From the NCBI GenBank assembly GCA_039090855.1, contig CM077034.1, positions 11,548,984 to 11,612,983 on the forward strand: DNA of 64,000 nucleotides, read 5' to 3'. Below are positions 10,425-22,500 of the stretch, piece by piece. Position 1 is the first letter of the stretch. Each line of letters begins with the position of its first letter. Position numbers and translations under genes: made by a program. This stretch comes from Macrothele yani. Lineage: Eukaryota; Arthropoda; Arachnida; Araneae; Macrothelidae. The notes beneath the pieces are model-generated. The model was given only the letters and a program-made list of their open reading frames with translations. It did no database searches and had not been told where the DNA came from.

Positions 10425-10510
10425 TTGCAAGTGCCATGTTTCAAAGTGGAGCAACTGGTGTGGTGTCTGTGTTACCACCTAATTACATTCATATATTGGT
10501 TTTAGGTCAG
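10425..10510 (+). CDS. Exon of equilibrative nucleoside transporter (ENT/SLC29 family)
   Basis: An acceptor (pyrimidine tract then CAG at 10422-10424) opens the exon and a GT donor follows at 10511. The translation (...ASAMFQSGATGVVSVLPPNY to LVLGQ) matches the ENT segment with an alanine/glutamine/glycine-rich helix, a proline before a short loop, and the GQ that starts the next conserved block. ENTs are 11-helix membrane proteins moving nucleosides across membranes; this is around TM4-TM5. The exon ends in phase 0 and joins cleanly to 11481. No further upstream exon was found in the window. The family call rests on this and the next exon together. Confidence 0.75.
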
Positions 10511-10519
10511 GTATGTGCT

Positions 10520-10732
10520 TTTGTATGCTCTCTCTCTCTCTCTCTCTCCATTTCCCAATCTCTCTCTCTCTTGCTCTCTCTCTCTTTTTTATTTTTCTCT
10601 CTCCGCTGTCTCTCTCTCTTCCTCTTTCTCCATTTCTCCGTCTCTCTCTTTCTCTGGTTCTCTCTTCCTCTTTCTCCATTTCTCCGTCTCTCTCTTTCTC
10701 TGGTTCTTTCTCTTCCTCTTTCTCCATTTCCC

Positions 10733-10804
<72 letters not shown>

Positions 10805-11024
10805 CTCTCTTTCTCTGGTTCTCTCTCTCCGTCTCTCTCTTTCTCTGGTTCTCTCTCTTCCTCTTTCTCCATTTCCTGATCTCTCTCTCTCTTTCTCTGG
10901 TTCTCTCTCTTCCTCTTTCTCCATTTCCTGATCTCTCTCTCTCTCTCTCTCTCTTGCTCTCTCTCTTTTTTTATTTTTCTCTTTCCACTGTCTTTCTCTC
11001 TCTCTTTTTTTATTTTGCTCTTTT

Positions 11025-11060
<36 letters not shown>

Positions 11061-11112
11061 CCTCTTTCTCCATTTCTCCGTCTCTCTCTTTCTCTGGTTC
11101 TCTCTCTTCCTC

Positions 11113-11150
<38 letters not shown>

Positions 11151-11343
11151 TCCTCCATTTCTCCATCTCTCTCTTTCTCTGGTTCTCTCTCTTCCTCTAT
11201 CTCCATTTCCCCGACTCTCTCTCTCTCTCTCTCTTTTATTTTTCTCTCTCCGCTGTCTCTCTCTCTCTTTTATTTTTCTCTCTTTCTCCATTTCTCCGTC
11301 TCTCTCTTTCTCTGGTTCTCTCTCTTCCTCTTTCTCCATTTCC

Positions 11344-11408
<65 letters not shown>
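10520..11408 (+). repeat. (CT)n-rich microsatellite within ENT intron
   Basis: Long runs of CT are interspersed with repeated motifs such as CTGGTTCTCTCTCTTCCTC and TTTCTCCATTTC. The tract fills most of the 970-bp intron between the two ENT exons. It stays pyrimidine-rich up to about 70 bases before the 11480 acceptor. The long serine/leucine or arginine/glutamate frames here are simple-sequence artefacts. Confidence 0.95.
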
Positions 11409-11410
<2 letters not shown>

Positions 11411-11480
11411 GCACGAGTGTTTGAACTAACCAAAATATATTACTGTATCAAAAATTTACCCATTTCTCTTTCTTTATCAG

Positions 11481-11627
11481 GCTGGAGCAGGTGTGTTTGC
11501 ATCCGTTGCCCAAATAATAGCTTTACTGGGACATAATGATTCAATAAGAAGTGCCTTAGCATATTTCCTTTGTGCTGATATCACCCTGATAATAACACTC
11601 GCATGCTACCTCTTTACGCAGAAATCG
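11481..11627 (+). CDS. Exon of equilibrative nucleoside transporter (ENT/SLC29 family)
   Basis: A 147-base, 49-codon exon in phase 0 at both ends, with acceptor TTTATCAG at 11473-11480 and donor GTAAGA from 11628. The translation begins AGAGVFASVAQIIALLG, the ENT signature that follows GQ (small residues then FASVA), and ends with a hydrophobic helix ...ITLACYLFTQKS. In the family this covers TM5 to TM6. Together with the previous exon it gives an uninterrupted protein segment of the expected order and length, the best evidence for a real host gene in the window. Confidence 0.85.
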
Positions 11628-11774
11628 GTAAGAAAAATTGTTGATAACTTTTTTCCTTCTGTTCTTTTTAGCAGTGTCAAGTATAAGATTGCTTCCATTG
11701 TCACTTCCTGTGGAACCACCAAAGCAGTTCACCAGTAGTTTTATTTCAAGAGTGTAACCGGAATAGAGTTTTAA

Positions 11775-14700
11775 CAGAGGTTCCCATGCAACAGGGAAAA
11801 CCTAGGACTTTTTTTTTTTTTTTTTTTTTGGTAAAAATCAAGGGATACTTTATTTTGCCAAGAAACTTTTTTGTTTTCCAGATTTCAAACTTTTGTTTGC
11901 AATTACTACCTGCCTTGAATTTGGTAGATCGTACTTTCAGTTGCATTACATTTTTTCCATAATTCCCTAAAAAAGATGCAAAATTGAATTTTAAAAGTTG
12001 CCTGTGATTAAGTTTTTATTCAATTTTTGCAGGCAGTTGTTGTGACATGAAAGAATTAGGCACAATGGCTAGACACGCTCCTGCTTGGAGAAACACATTA
12101 CGAGAGAACCAACCAAAAAAATGGATCAAAGTCATTTGTCTGTTGGTTCTCCTGCAACATGTTTCTCTGAACAGGAGCCATTCCATCATTAAGCTTAGCT
12201 GCATTCTGTTCAATAAGGCACAATGGCTTGACACACCCTGCTTGGAGAAACACTTCACAAGAGAACCAACCAAACAGTGGATCAAAGTCCTATGTCTGTT
12301 GGTTCTCTTGTGACATGTTTCTCTGAACAGGAGCCATTCCATCATTAAGCCGAGCTGCATTCTGTTCAATAAGGCACAATGGCTTGACACACTCCTGCTT
12401 GGAGAAACACTTGACAAGAGAACCAACCAAACAGTGGATCAAAGTCCTATGTCTGTTAGTTCTCTTGTGACATGTTTCTCTGAATCATTAAGCTGAGCTG
12501 CATTCTGTTCAATAAGGCACAATGACTTGACACACTCCTGCTTGGAGAAACACTTGACAAGAGAACCAACCAAACAGTGGATCAAAGTCCTAAGTCTGTT
12601 GGTTCTCTTGTGACATGTTTCTCTGAACAGGAGCCATTCCATCATTAAGCTGAGCTGCATTCTGTTCAATAAGGCACAATGGCTTGACACACTCCTGCTT
12701 GGAGAAACACTTCACAAGAGAACCAACCAAACAGTGGATCAAAGTCCTATGTCTGTTGGTTCTCTTGTGACATGTTTCTCTGAACAGGAGCCATTCCATC
12801 ATTAAGCTGAGCTGCATTCTGTTCAATAAGACACAATGGCTTGACACACTCCTGCTTGGAGAAACACTTCACAAGAGAACCAACCAAACAGTGGATCAAA
12901 GTCCTATGTCTGTTAGTTCTCTTGTGACATGTTTCTCTGAATCATTAAGCTGAGCTGCATTCTGTTCAATAAGGCACAATGGCTTGACACACTCCTGCTT
13001 GGAGAAACACTTGACAAGAGAACCAACCAAACAATGGATCAAAGTCCTTTGTCTGTTGGTTCTCTTGTGACATGTTTCTTTGAATCATTAAGCTGAGCTG
13101 CATTCTGTTCAATAAGGCACAATGGCTTGACACACTCCTGCTTGGAGAAACACTTGACAAGAGAACCAACCAAACAGTGGATCAAAGTCCTATGTCTGTT
13201 AGTTCTCTTGTGACATGTTTCTCTGAATCATTAAGCTGAGCTGCATTCTGTTCAATAAGGCACAATGACTTGACACACTCCTGCTTGGAGAAACACTTGA
13301 CAAGAGAACCAACCAAACAGTGGATCAAAGTCCTAAGTCTGTTGGTTCTCTTGTGACATGTTTCTCTGAACAGGAGCCATTCCATCATTAAGCTGAGCTG
13401 CATTCTGTTCAATAAGGCACAATGGCTTGACACACTCCTGCTTGGAGAAACACTTCACAAGAGAACCAACCAAACAGTGGATCAAAGTCCTATGTCTGTT
13501 GGTTCTCTTGTGACATGTTTCTCTGAACAGGAGCCATTCCATCATTAAGCTGAGCTGCATTCTGTTCAATAAGACACAATGGCTTGACACACTCCTGCTT
13601 GGAGAAACACTTCACAAGAGAACCAACCAAACAGTGGATCAAAGTCCTATGTCTGTTAGTTCTCTTGTGACATGTTTCTCTGAATCATTAAGCTGAGCTG
13701 CATTCTGTTCAATAAGGCACAATGGCTTGACACACTTCCTGCTTGGAGAAACACTTGACAAGAGAACCAACCAAACAATGGATCAAAGTCCTTTGTCTGT
13801 TGGTTCTCTTGTGACATGTTTCTCTGAATCATTAAGCTGAGCTACATTCTGTTCAATAAGGCACAATGGCTTGACACACTCCTGCTTGGAGAAACACTTG
13901 ACAAGAGAACCAACCAAACAATGGATCAAAGTCCTTTGTCTGTTGGTTCTCTTGTGACATGTTTCTCTGAATCATTAAGCTGAGCTGCATTCTGTTCAAT
14001 AAGGCACAATGGCTTGACACACTCCTGCTTGGAGAAACACTTGACAAGAGAACCAACCAAACAATGGATCAAAGTCCTTTGTCTGTTGGTTCTCTTGTGA
14101 CATGTTTCTCTGAATCATTAAGCTGAGCTGCATTCTGTTCAATAAGGCACAATGGCTTGACACACTCCTGCTTGGAGAAACACTTGACAAGAGAACCAAC
14201 CAAACAATGGATCAAAGTCCTTTGTCTGTTGGTTCTCTTGTGACATGTTTCTCTGAATCATTAAGCTGAGCTGCATTCTGTTCAATAAGGCACAATGGCT
14301 TGACACACTCCTGCTTGGAGAAACACTTGACAAGAGAACCAACCAAACAATGGATCAAAGTCCTTTGTCTGTTGGTTCTCTTGTGACATGTTTCTCTGAA
14401 TCATTAAGCTGAGCTGCATTCTGTTCAATAAGGCACAATGGCTTGACACACTCCTGCTTGGAGAAACACTTGACAAGAGAACCAACCAAACAATGGATCA
14501 AAGTCCTTTGTCTGTTGGTTCTCTTGTGACATGTTTCTCTGAATCATTAAGCTGAGCTGCATTCTGTTCAATAAGGCACAATGGCTTGACACACTCCTGC
14601 TTGGAGAAACACTTGACAAGAGAACCAACCAAACAATGGATCAAAGTCCTTTGTCTGTTGGTTCTCTTGTGACATGTTTCTCTGAATCATTAAGCTGAGC

Positions 14701-15510
14701 TGCATTCTGTTCAATAAGGCACAATGGCTTGACACACTCCTGCTTGGAGAAACACTTGACAAGAGAACCAACCAAACAATGGATCAAAGTCCTTTGTCTG
14801 TTGGTTCTCTTGTGACATGTTTCTCTGAATCATTAAGCTGAGCTGCATTCTGTTCAATAAGGCACAATGGCTTGACACATTCCTGCTTGGAGAAACACTT
14901 GACAAGAGAACCAACCAAACAATGGATCAAAGTCCTATGTCTGTTGGTTCTCTTGTGACATGTTTCTCTGAATCATTAAGCTGAGCTGCATTCTGTTCAA
15001 TAAGGCACAATGGCTTGACACACTCCTGCTTGGAGAAACACTTGACAAGAGAACCAACCAAACAATGGATCAAAGTCCTTTGTCTGTTGGTTCTCTTGTG
15101 ACATGTTTCTCTGAATCATTAAGCTGAGCTGCATTCTGTTCAATAAGGCACAATGGCTTGACACACTCCTGCTTGGAGAAACACTTGACAAGAGAACCAA
15201 CCAAACAGTGGATCAAAGCCCTATGTCTGTTGGTTCTCTTGTGACATGTTTCTCTGAATCATTAAGCTGAGCTGCATTCTGTTCAATAAGGCACAATGGC
15301 TTGACACACTCCTGCTTGGAGAAACACTTCACAAGAGAACCAACCAAACAATGGATCAAAGTCCTATGTCTGTTGGTTCTCCCACAACATGTTTCTCTGA
15401 ACAGGAGCCATTCCATCATTAATCTTAGCTGCATTCTGTTCAATTAGGCACAATGGCTTGACACACTCCTGCTTGGAGAAACATATTGCGAGAGAGAACC
15501 AACCAAAGAA
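11775..15510 (+). mobile_element. hAT-like MITE, copy 1, with expanded tandem core
   Basis: The left end, CAGAGGTTCCCATG, is a diverged form of the perfect terminal repeat CAGGGTTCCCACT of copy 2 (52561). It is followed by the same GGGAAAACCT, T-run and TTTATTTTGCCAA stretch. There is no coding capacity. The right end is missing; a Tc1-like relic begins at about 15.5-15.6 kb. It is a non-autonomous element that would have needed a transposase supplied elsewhere. Confidence 0.65.
12060..15490 (+). repeat. 24-unit tandem array of 143/157-bp units (MITE core)
   Basis: The start of the CAATGGCTTGACAC motif recurs 24 times from 12064 to 15451, at steps of 143 or 157 bp. The longer form carries the extra GAACAGGAGCCATTCC. 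Eight or more nearly identical 143-bp units run from about 13.85 to 15.2 kb. A block repeats at 743 bp (12439-12847 against 13182-13590). Each unit holds a perfect 13-bp inverted repeat, CAAGAGAACCAAC/GTTGGTTCTCTTG, inside a longer imperfect one. The minus-strand frames of 67-85 codons repeat with the units and are not genes. Confidence 0.95.
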
Positions 15511-15589
15511 TGAACTTAATGTAATGTGCCACGTAATAACGTTCGTTAATTAACACGGAATTTAACATTTTTTGAACTGATATTAGTAG

Positions 15590-16514
15590 AGGTTCTAGGT
15601 GTTCACAGGTATGTGGAGCCATGCTGACTGCAGTGCATCTGGCAGCTGCTGGAGGATGCATAGAGCGAACAACACGATTGAGGTGGTCCCACGGATGCTG
15701 GGGACCAAAGACGTACTTTGAAGTTTCATCGTGCCCTTCCAACCGCTCTCTGACAGTTATAGCTGTGTGACACATCGCGTTGTCATGCTGGAAGATCCCA
15801 TTCACCCCAGGAAAGACAATCAGCATGTATGGGTGTACGTGGTCTGCAAGGATGGATTCATAACGAATTCGGTCCATTGTCCCATCCACAGGTATGAGTT
15901 CACCCAGAGAATGCCACGAAAACATTCCCCAGGCCATAATGCTGCCCCCATCAGCTTGTGCAGCAATGGTTGAAGATTGTTTGTTCTCCGATGTTTCTCG
16001 CCTTACTCGGCAACGTCCAGCCGTTCGACGAAGCAGAAAATGTTACTCGTTGGAGAAGGCAATCCTTTGCCAATCAACGGAGGTCCAATTCCGATACTGC
16101 CGTCCAAATGTGAGCCTTTTCTGCCGATGCACCTTCGCTAGCGTAGGTGCAGTGACCATCCGTCTGCATCGGAGCCCCATACGCAGCAGGGTTCGCTGAA
16201 CTGTCGTTTTAGACACAATTCCGGTAGCCCCCCTGGTTCTTTCGGCCAGTGAGTTGCTCCACTGTAGCGTGTCGATCGGCCCTCACACACCACCTTCGAA
16301 GCGGACGTTCACCTGTCACATTAATGGCACGTGCTCCGCAGTTTCCACTTCACGTATTCGTCGTGGTGCCATATCTCCAATCACGATACACTTTAACCAC
16401 AGCAGCACGCGAACAGTTCGTAAACTGCGCTGTTTCAGAAATACTGCCACCCTTGGCCCGAAAGCAGGCAATCAGCCATTTTCGCAAATCTTATAAATCG
16501 CTCCTTTTATCCAT
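15590..16514 (-). pseudogene. Tc1-like transposase relic, second family
   Basis: From a start at 16514 (minus) the N-terminus reads MDKRSDL, stop, DLRKWLIACF...GGSISETAQFTNCSRAAVVKVY, the usual Tc1 helix-turn-helix. Further on are AWGMFSWHSLGELIPVDG and the second catalytic Asp in QHDNAMCHTA. Then comes a decayed version of the final Glu block (WDHLNRVVRS in place of the LNPIE-W type). Several stops and frame changes break it, and no intact terminal repeats were found. Its right end meets the satellite at about 16.55 kb. Confidence 0.7.
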
Positions 16515-16546
16515 GACAGCAACAAGTGATATGTTTTCAGATATAC

Positions 16547-19500
16547 GATCACGATCATATGTAGAGGATTTTAGGAAGGGATTGTCTGACTCCAGGTCTT
16601 AAACAACCCTTAGAAATAGGAAGCTTGGAGATTTGGGCTAGAGTGCCCCATAGGAAAGTGACACGGAAGCGAGGTAGAAGACGCCCTTATTTACTACCGG
16701 GGGTCAGAAGGCTTAACGTGCCCATTCAATGCTCTAGTAGATCTGATCTGATCATATGTAGAGGATTTTAGGAAGGGAGTGTCTGACCCCAGGTCTTAAA
16801 CAACCTTTAGAAATAGGAAGCTAGGAGATTTAGGATAGAGTGCCCGATAGGAAAGTGACACGGAAGCGAGGTAGAAGACGCCCTTATTTACTACCGGGGG
16901 TCAGAAGGCTTAACGTGCCCATTCAGTGCTCTAGTAGATCAGATCAGATCATATGTAGAGGATTTTAGGAAGGGAGTGTCTGACCCCAGGTCTTAAACAA
17001 CCCTTAGAAATAGGAAGCTAGGAGATTTGGGCTAGAGTGCCCAATAGGAAAGTGACACGGAAGCGAGGTAGAAGACGCCCTTATTTACTACCGGGGGTCA
17101 GAAGGCTTAACGTGCCCATTCAATGCTCTAGTAGATCTGATCTGATCATATGTAGAGGATTTTAGGAAGGGAGTGTCTGACCCCAGGTCTTATACAACCT
17201 TTAGAAATAGGAAGCTAGGAGATTTAGGATAGAGTGCCCGATAGGAAAGTGACACGGAAGCGAGGTAGAAGACGCCCTTATTTACTACCGGGGTCAGAAG
17301 GCTTAACGTGCCCATTCAATGCTCTAGTAGATCTGATCTGATCATATGTAGAGGATTTTAGGAAGGGAGTGTCTGACCCCAGGTCTTAAACAACCTTTAG
17401 AAATAGGAAGCTAGGAGATTTAGGATAGAGTGCCCGATAGGAAAGTGACACGGAAGCGAGGTAGAAGACGCCCTTATTTACTACCGGGGGTCAGAAGGCT
17501 TAACGTGCCCATTCAGTGCTCTAGTAGATCAGATCAGATCATATGTAGAGGATTTTAGGAAGGGAGTGTCTGACCCCAGGTCTTAAACAACCCTTAGAAA
17601 TAGGAAGCTAGGAGATTTGGGCTAGAGTGCCCAATAGGAAAGTGACACGGAAGCGAGGTAGAAGACGCCCTTATTTACTACCGGGGGTCAGAAGGCTTAA
17701 CGTGCCCATTCAATGCTCTAGTAGATCTGATCTGATCATATGTAGAGGATTTTAGGAAGGGAGTGTCTGACCCCAGGTCTTATACAACCTTTAGAAATAG
17801 GAAGCTAGGAGATTTAGGATAGAGTGCCCGATAGGAAAGTGACACGGAAGCGAGGTAGAAGACGCCCTTATTTACTACCGGGGGTCAGAAGGCTTAACGT
17901 GCCCATTCAGTGCTCTAGTAGATCAGATCAGATCATATGTAGAGGATTTTAGGAAGGGAGTGTCTGACCCCAGGTCTTAAACAACCCTTAGAAATAGGAA
18001 GCTAGGAGATTTGGGCTAGAGTGCCCAATAGGAAAGTGACACGGAAGTGAGGTAGAAGACACCCTTATTTACTACCAGGGGTCAGAAGGCTTAACATGCC
18101 CATTCAATGCTCTAGTAGATCAGATCAGATCATATGTAGAGGATTTTAGGAAGGGAGTGTCTGACCCCAGGTCTTAAACAACCCTTAGAAATAGGAAGCT
18201 AGGAGATTTGGGCTAGAGTGCCCGATAGGAAAGTGACACGGAAGCGAGGTAGAAGACGCCCTTATTTACTACCGGGGGTCAGAAGGCTTAACGTGCCCAT
18301 TCAATGCTCTAGTAGATCAGATCAGATCATATGTAGAGGATTTTAGGAAGGGAGTGTCTGACCCCAGGTCTTAAACAACCCTTAGAAATAGGAAGCTAGG
18401 AGATTTGGGATAGAGTGCCCGATAGAAAAGTGACACGGAAGCGAGGTAGAAGACGCCCTTATTTACTACCGGGGGTCAGAAGGCTTAACGTGCCCATTCA
18501 ATGCTCTAGTAGATCAGATCAGATCATATGTAGAGGATTTTAGGAAGGGAGTGTCTGACCCCAGGTCTTAAACAACCCTTAGAAATAGGAAGCTAGGAGA
18601 TTTGGGCTAGAGTGCCCAATAGGAAAGTGACACGGAAGTGAGGTAGAAGACACCCTTATTTACTACCAGGGGTCAGAAGGCTTAACATGCCCATTCAATG
18701 CTCTAGTAGATCAGATCAGAGCATATGTAGAGGATTTTAGGAAGGAGTGTCTGACCCCAGGTCTTAAACAACCCTTAGAAATAGGAAGCTAGAAGATTTA
18801 GGCTAGAGTGATAGATAAGTGACACGGAAGCGAGGTAGAAAACGCCCTTATTTACTACCGGGGGTCAGAAGGCTTAACGTGCCCATTCAGTGCTCTAGTA
18901 GATCAGATCAGATCATATGTAGAGGATTTTAGGAAGGGAGTGTCTGACCCCAGGTCTTAAACAACCCTTAGAAATAGGAAGCTAGGAGATTTGGGATAGA
19001 GTGCCCGATAGAAAAGTGACACGGAAGCGAGGTAGAAGACGCCCTTATTTACTACCGGGGGTCAGAAGGCTTAACGTGCCCATTCAATGCTCTAGTAGAT
19101 CAGATCAGATCATATGTAGAGGATTTTAGGAAGGGAGTGTCTGACCCCAGGTCTTAAACAACCCTTAGAAATAGGAAGCTAGGAGATTTGGGCTAGAGTG
19201 CCCAATAGGAAAGTGACACGGAAGTGAGGTAGAAGACACCCTTATTTACTACCAGGGGTCAGAAGGCTTAACATGCCCATTCAATGCTCTAGTAGATCAG
19301 ATCAGATCATATGTAGAGGATTTTAGGAAGGGAGTGTCTGACCCCAGGTCTTAAACAATCCTTAGAAATAGGAAGCTAGGAGATTTGGGATAGAGTGCCC
19401 GATAGGAAAGTGACACGGAAGCGAGGTAGAAGACGCCCTTATTTACTACCGGGGGTCAGAAGGCTTAACGTGCCCATTCAATGCTCTAGTAGATCAGATC

Positions 19501-22500
19501 AGATCATATGTAGAGGATTTTAGGAAGGGAGTGTCTGACCCCAGGTCTTAAACAACCCTTAGAAATAGGAAGCTAGGAGATTTGGGCTAGAGTGCCCGAT
19601 AGGAAAGTGACACGGAAGCGAGGTAGAAGACGCCCTTATTTACTACCGGGGGTCAGAAGGCTTAACGTGCCCATTCAATGCTCTAGTAGATCAGATCAGA
19701 TCATATGTAGAGGATTTTAGGAAGGGAGTGTCTGACCCCAGGTCTTAAACAACCCTTAGAAATAGGAAGCTAGGAGATTTGGGCTAGAGTGCCCAATAGG
19801 AAAGTGACACGGAAGTGAGGTAGAAGACACCCTTATTTACTACCAGGGGTGAGAAGGCTTAACATGCCCATTCAATGCTCTAGTAGATCAGATCAGAGCA
19901 TATGTAGAGGATTTTAGGAAGGGAGTGTCTGACCCCAGGTCTTAAACAACCCTTAGAAATAGGAAGCTAGAAGATTTAGGCTAGAGTGATAGATAAGTGA
20001 CACGGAAGCGAGGTAGAAAACGCCCTTATTTACTACCGGGGGTCAGAAGGCTTAACGTGCCCATTCAGTGCTCTAGTAGATCAGATCAGATCATATGTAG
20101 AGGATTTTAGGAAGGGAGTGTCTGACCCCAGGTCTTAAACAACCCTTAGAAATAGGAAGCTAGGAGATTTGGGATAGAGTGCCCGATAGAAAAGTGAAAC
20201 GGAAGCGAGGTAGAAGACGCCCTTATTTACTACCGGGGGTCAGAAGGCTTAACGTGCCCATTCAATGCTCTAGTAGATCAGATCAGATCATATGTAGAGG
20301 ATTTTAGGAAGGGAGTGTCTGACCCCAGGTCTTAAACAACCCTTAGAAATAGGAAGCTAGGAGATTTGGGCTAGAGTGCCCAATAGGAAAGTGACACGGA
20401 AGTGAGGTAGAAGACACCCTTATTTACTACCAGGGGTCAGAAGGCTTAACATGCCCATTCAATGCTCTAGTAGATCAGATCAGAGCATATGTAGAGGATT
20501 TTAGGAAGGGAGTGTCTGACCCCAGGTCTTAAACAACCCTTAGAAATAGGAAGCTAGAAGATTTAGGCTAGAGTGATAGATAAGTGACACGGAAGCGAGG
20601 TAGAAAACGCCCTTATTTACTACCGGGGGTCAGAAGGCTTAACGTGCCCATTCAGTGCTCTAGTAGATCAGATCAGATCATATGTAGAGGATTTTAGGAA
20701 GGGAGTGTCTGACCCCAGGTCTTAAACAACCCTTAGAAATAGGAAGCTAGGAGATTTGGGCTAGAGTGCCCAATAGGAAAGTGACACGGAAGTGAGGTAG
20801 AAGACACCCTTATTTACTACCAGGGGTCAGAAGGCTTAACATGCCCATTCAATGCTCTAGTAGATCAGATCAGATCATATGTAGAGGATTTTAGGAAGGG
20901 AGTGTCTGACCCCAGGTCTTAAACAACCCTTAGAAATAGGAAGCTAGGAGATTTGGGATAGAGTGCCCGATAGGAAAGTGACACGGAAGCGAGGTAGAAG
21001 ACGCCCTTATTTACTACCGGGGGTCAGAAGGCTTAACGTGCCCATTCAATGCTCTAGTAGATCAGATCAGATCATATGTAGAGGATTTTAGGAAGGGAGT
21101 GTCTGACCCCAGGTCTTAAACAACCCTTAGAAATAGGAAGCTAGGAGATTTGGGCTAGAGTGCCCGATAGGAAAGTGACACGGAAGCGAGGTAGAAGACG
21201 CCCTTATTTACTACCGGGGGTCAGAAGGCTTAACGTGCCCATTCAATGCTCTAGTAGATCAGATCAGATCATATGTAGAGGATTTTAGGAAGGGAGTGTC
21301 TGACCCCAGGTCTTAAACAACCCTTAGAAATAGGAAGCTAGGAGATTTGGGCTAGAGTGCCCAATAGGAAAGTGACACGGAAGTGAGGTAGAAGACACCC
21401 TTATTTACTACCAGGGGTGAGAAGGCTTAACATGCCCATTCAATGCTCTAGTAGATCAGATCAGAGCATATGTAGAGGATTTTAGGAAGGGAGTGTCTGA
21501 CCCCAGGTCTTAAACAACCCTTAGAAATAGGAAGCTAGAAGATTTAGGCTAGAGTGATAGATAAGTGACACGGAAGCGAGGTAGAAAACGCCCTTATTTA
21601 CTACCGGGGGTCAGAAGGCTTAACGTGCCCATTCAGTGCTCTAGTAGATCAGATCAGATCATATGTAGAGGATTTTAGGAAGGGAGTGTCTGACCCCAGG
21701 TCTTAAACAACCCTTAGAAATAGGAAGCTAGGAGATTTGGGATAGAGTGCCCGATAGAAAAGTGACACGGAAGCGAGGTAGAAGACGCGCCTTATTTACT
21801 ACCGGGGGTCAGAAGGCTTAACGTGCCCATTCAATGCTCTAGTAGATCAGATCAGATCATATGTAGAGGATTTTAGGAAGGGAGTGTCTGACCCCAGGTC
21901 TTAAACAACCCTTAGAAATAGGAAGCTAGGAGATTTGGGCTAGAGTGCCCAATAGGAAAGTGACACGGAAGTGAGGTAGAAGACACCCTTATTTACTACC
22001 AGGGGTCAGAAGGCTTAACATGCCCATTCAATGCTCTAGTAGATCAGATCAGAGCATATGTAGAGGATTTTAGGAAGGGAGTGTCTGACCCCAGGTCTTA
22101 AACAACCCTTAGAAATAGGAAGCTAGAAGATTTAGGCTAGAGTGATAGATAAGTGACACGGAAGCGAGGTAGAAAACGCCCTTATTTACTACCGGGGGTC
22201 AGAAGGCTTAACGTGCCCATTCAGTGCTCTAGTAGATCAGATCAGATCATATGTAGAGGATTTTAGGAAGGGAGTGTCTGACCCCAGGTCTTAAACAACC
22301 CTTAGAAATAGGAAGCTAGGAGATTTGGGCTAGAGTGCCCAATAGGAAAGTGACACGGAAGTGAGGTAGAAGACACCCTTATTTACTACCAGGGGTCAGA
22401 AGGCTTAACATGCCCATTCAATGCTCTAGTAGATCAGATCAGATCATATGTAGAGGATTTTAGGAAGGGAGTGTCTGACCCCAGGTCTTAAACAACCCTT

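Noticed and set aside
10507..11424. Long open frames rich in Arg/Glu or Ser/Leu on both strands
   Set aside because: They are direct translations of the (CT)n/(GA)n tract, with no domain and no codon structure.
12016..15443. Repeated minus-strand 67-85 codon frames
   Set aside because: They recur with the MITE tandem unit and show no family resemblance.
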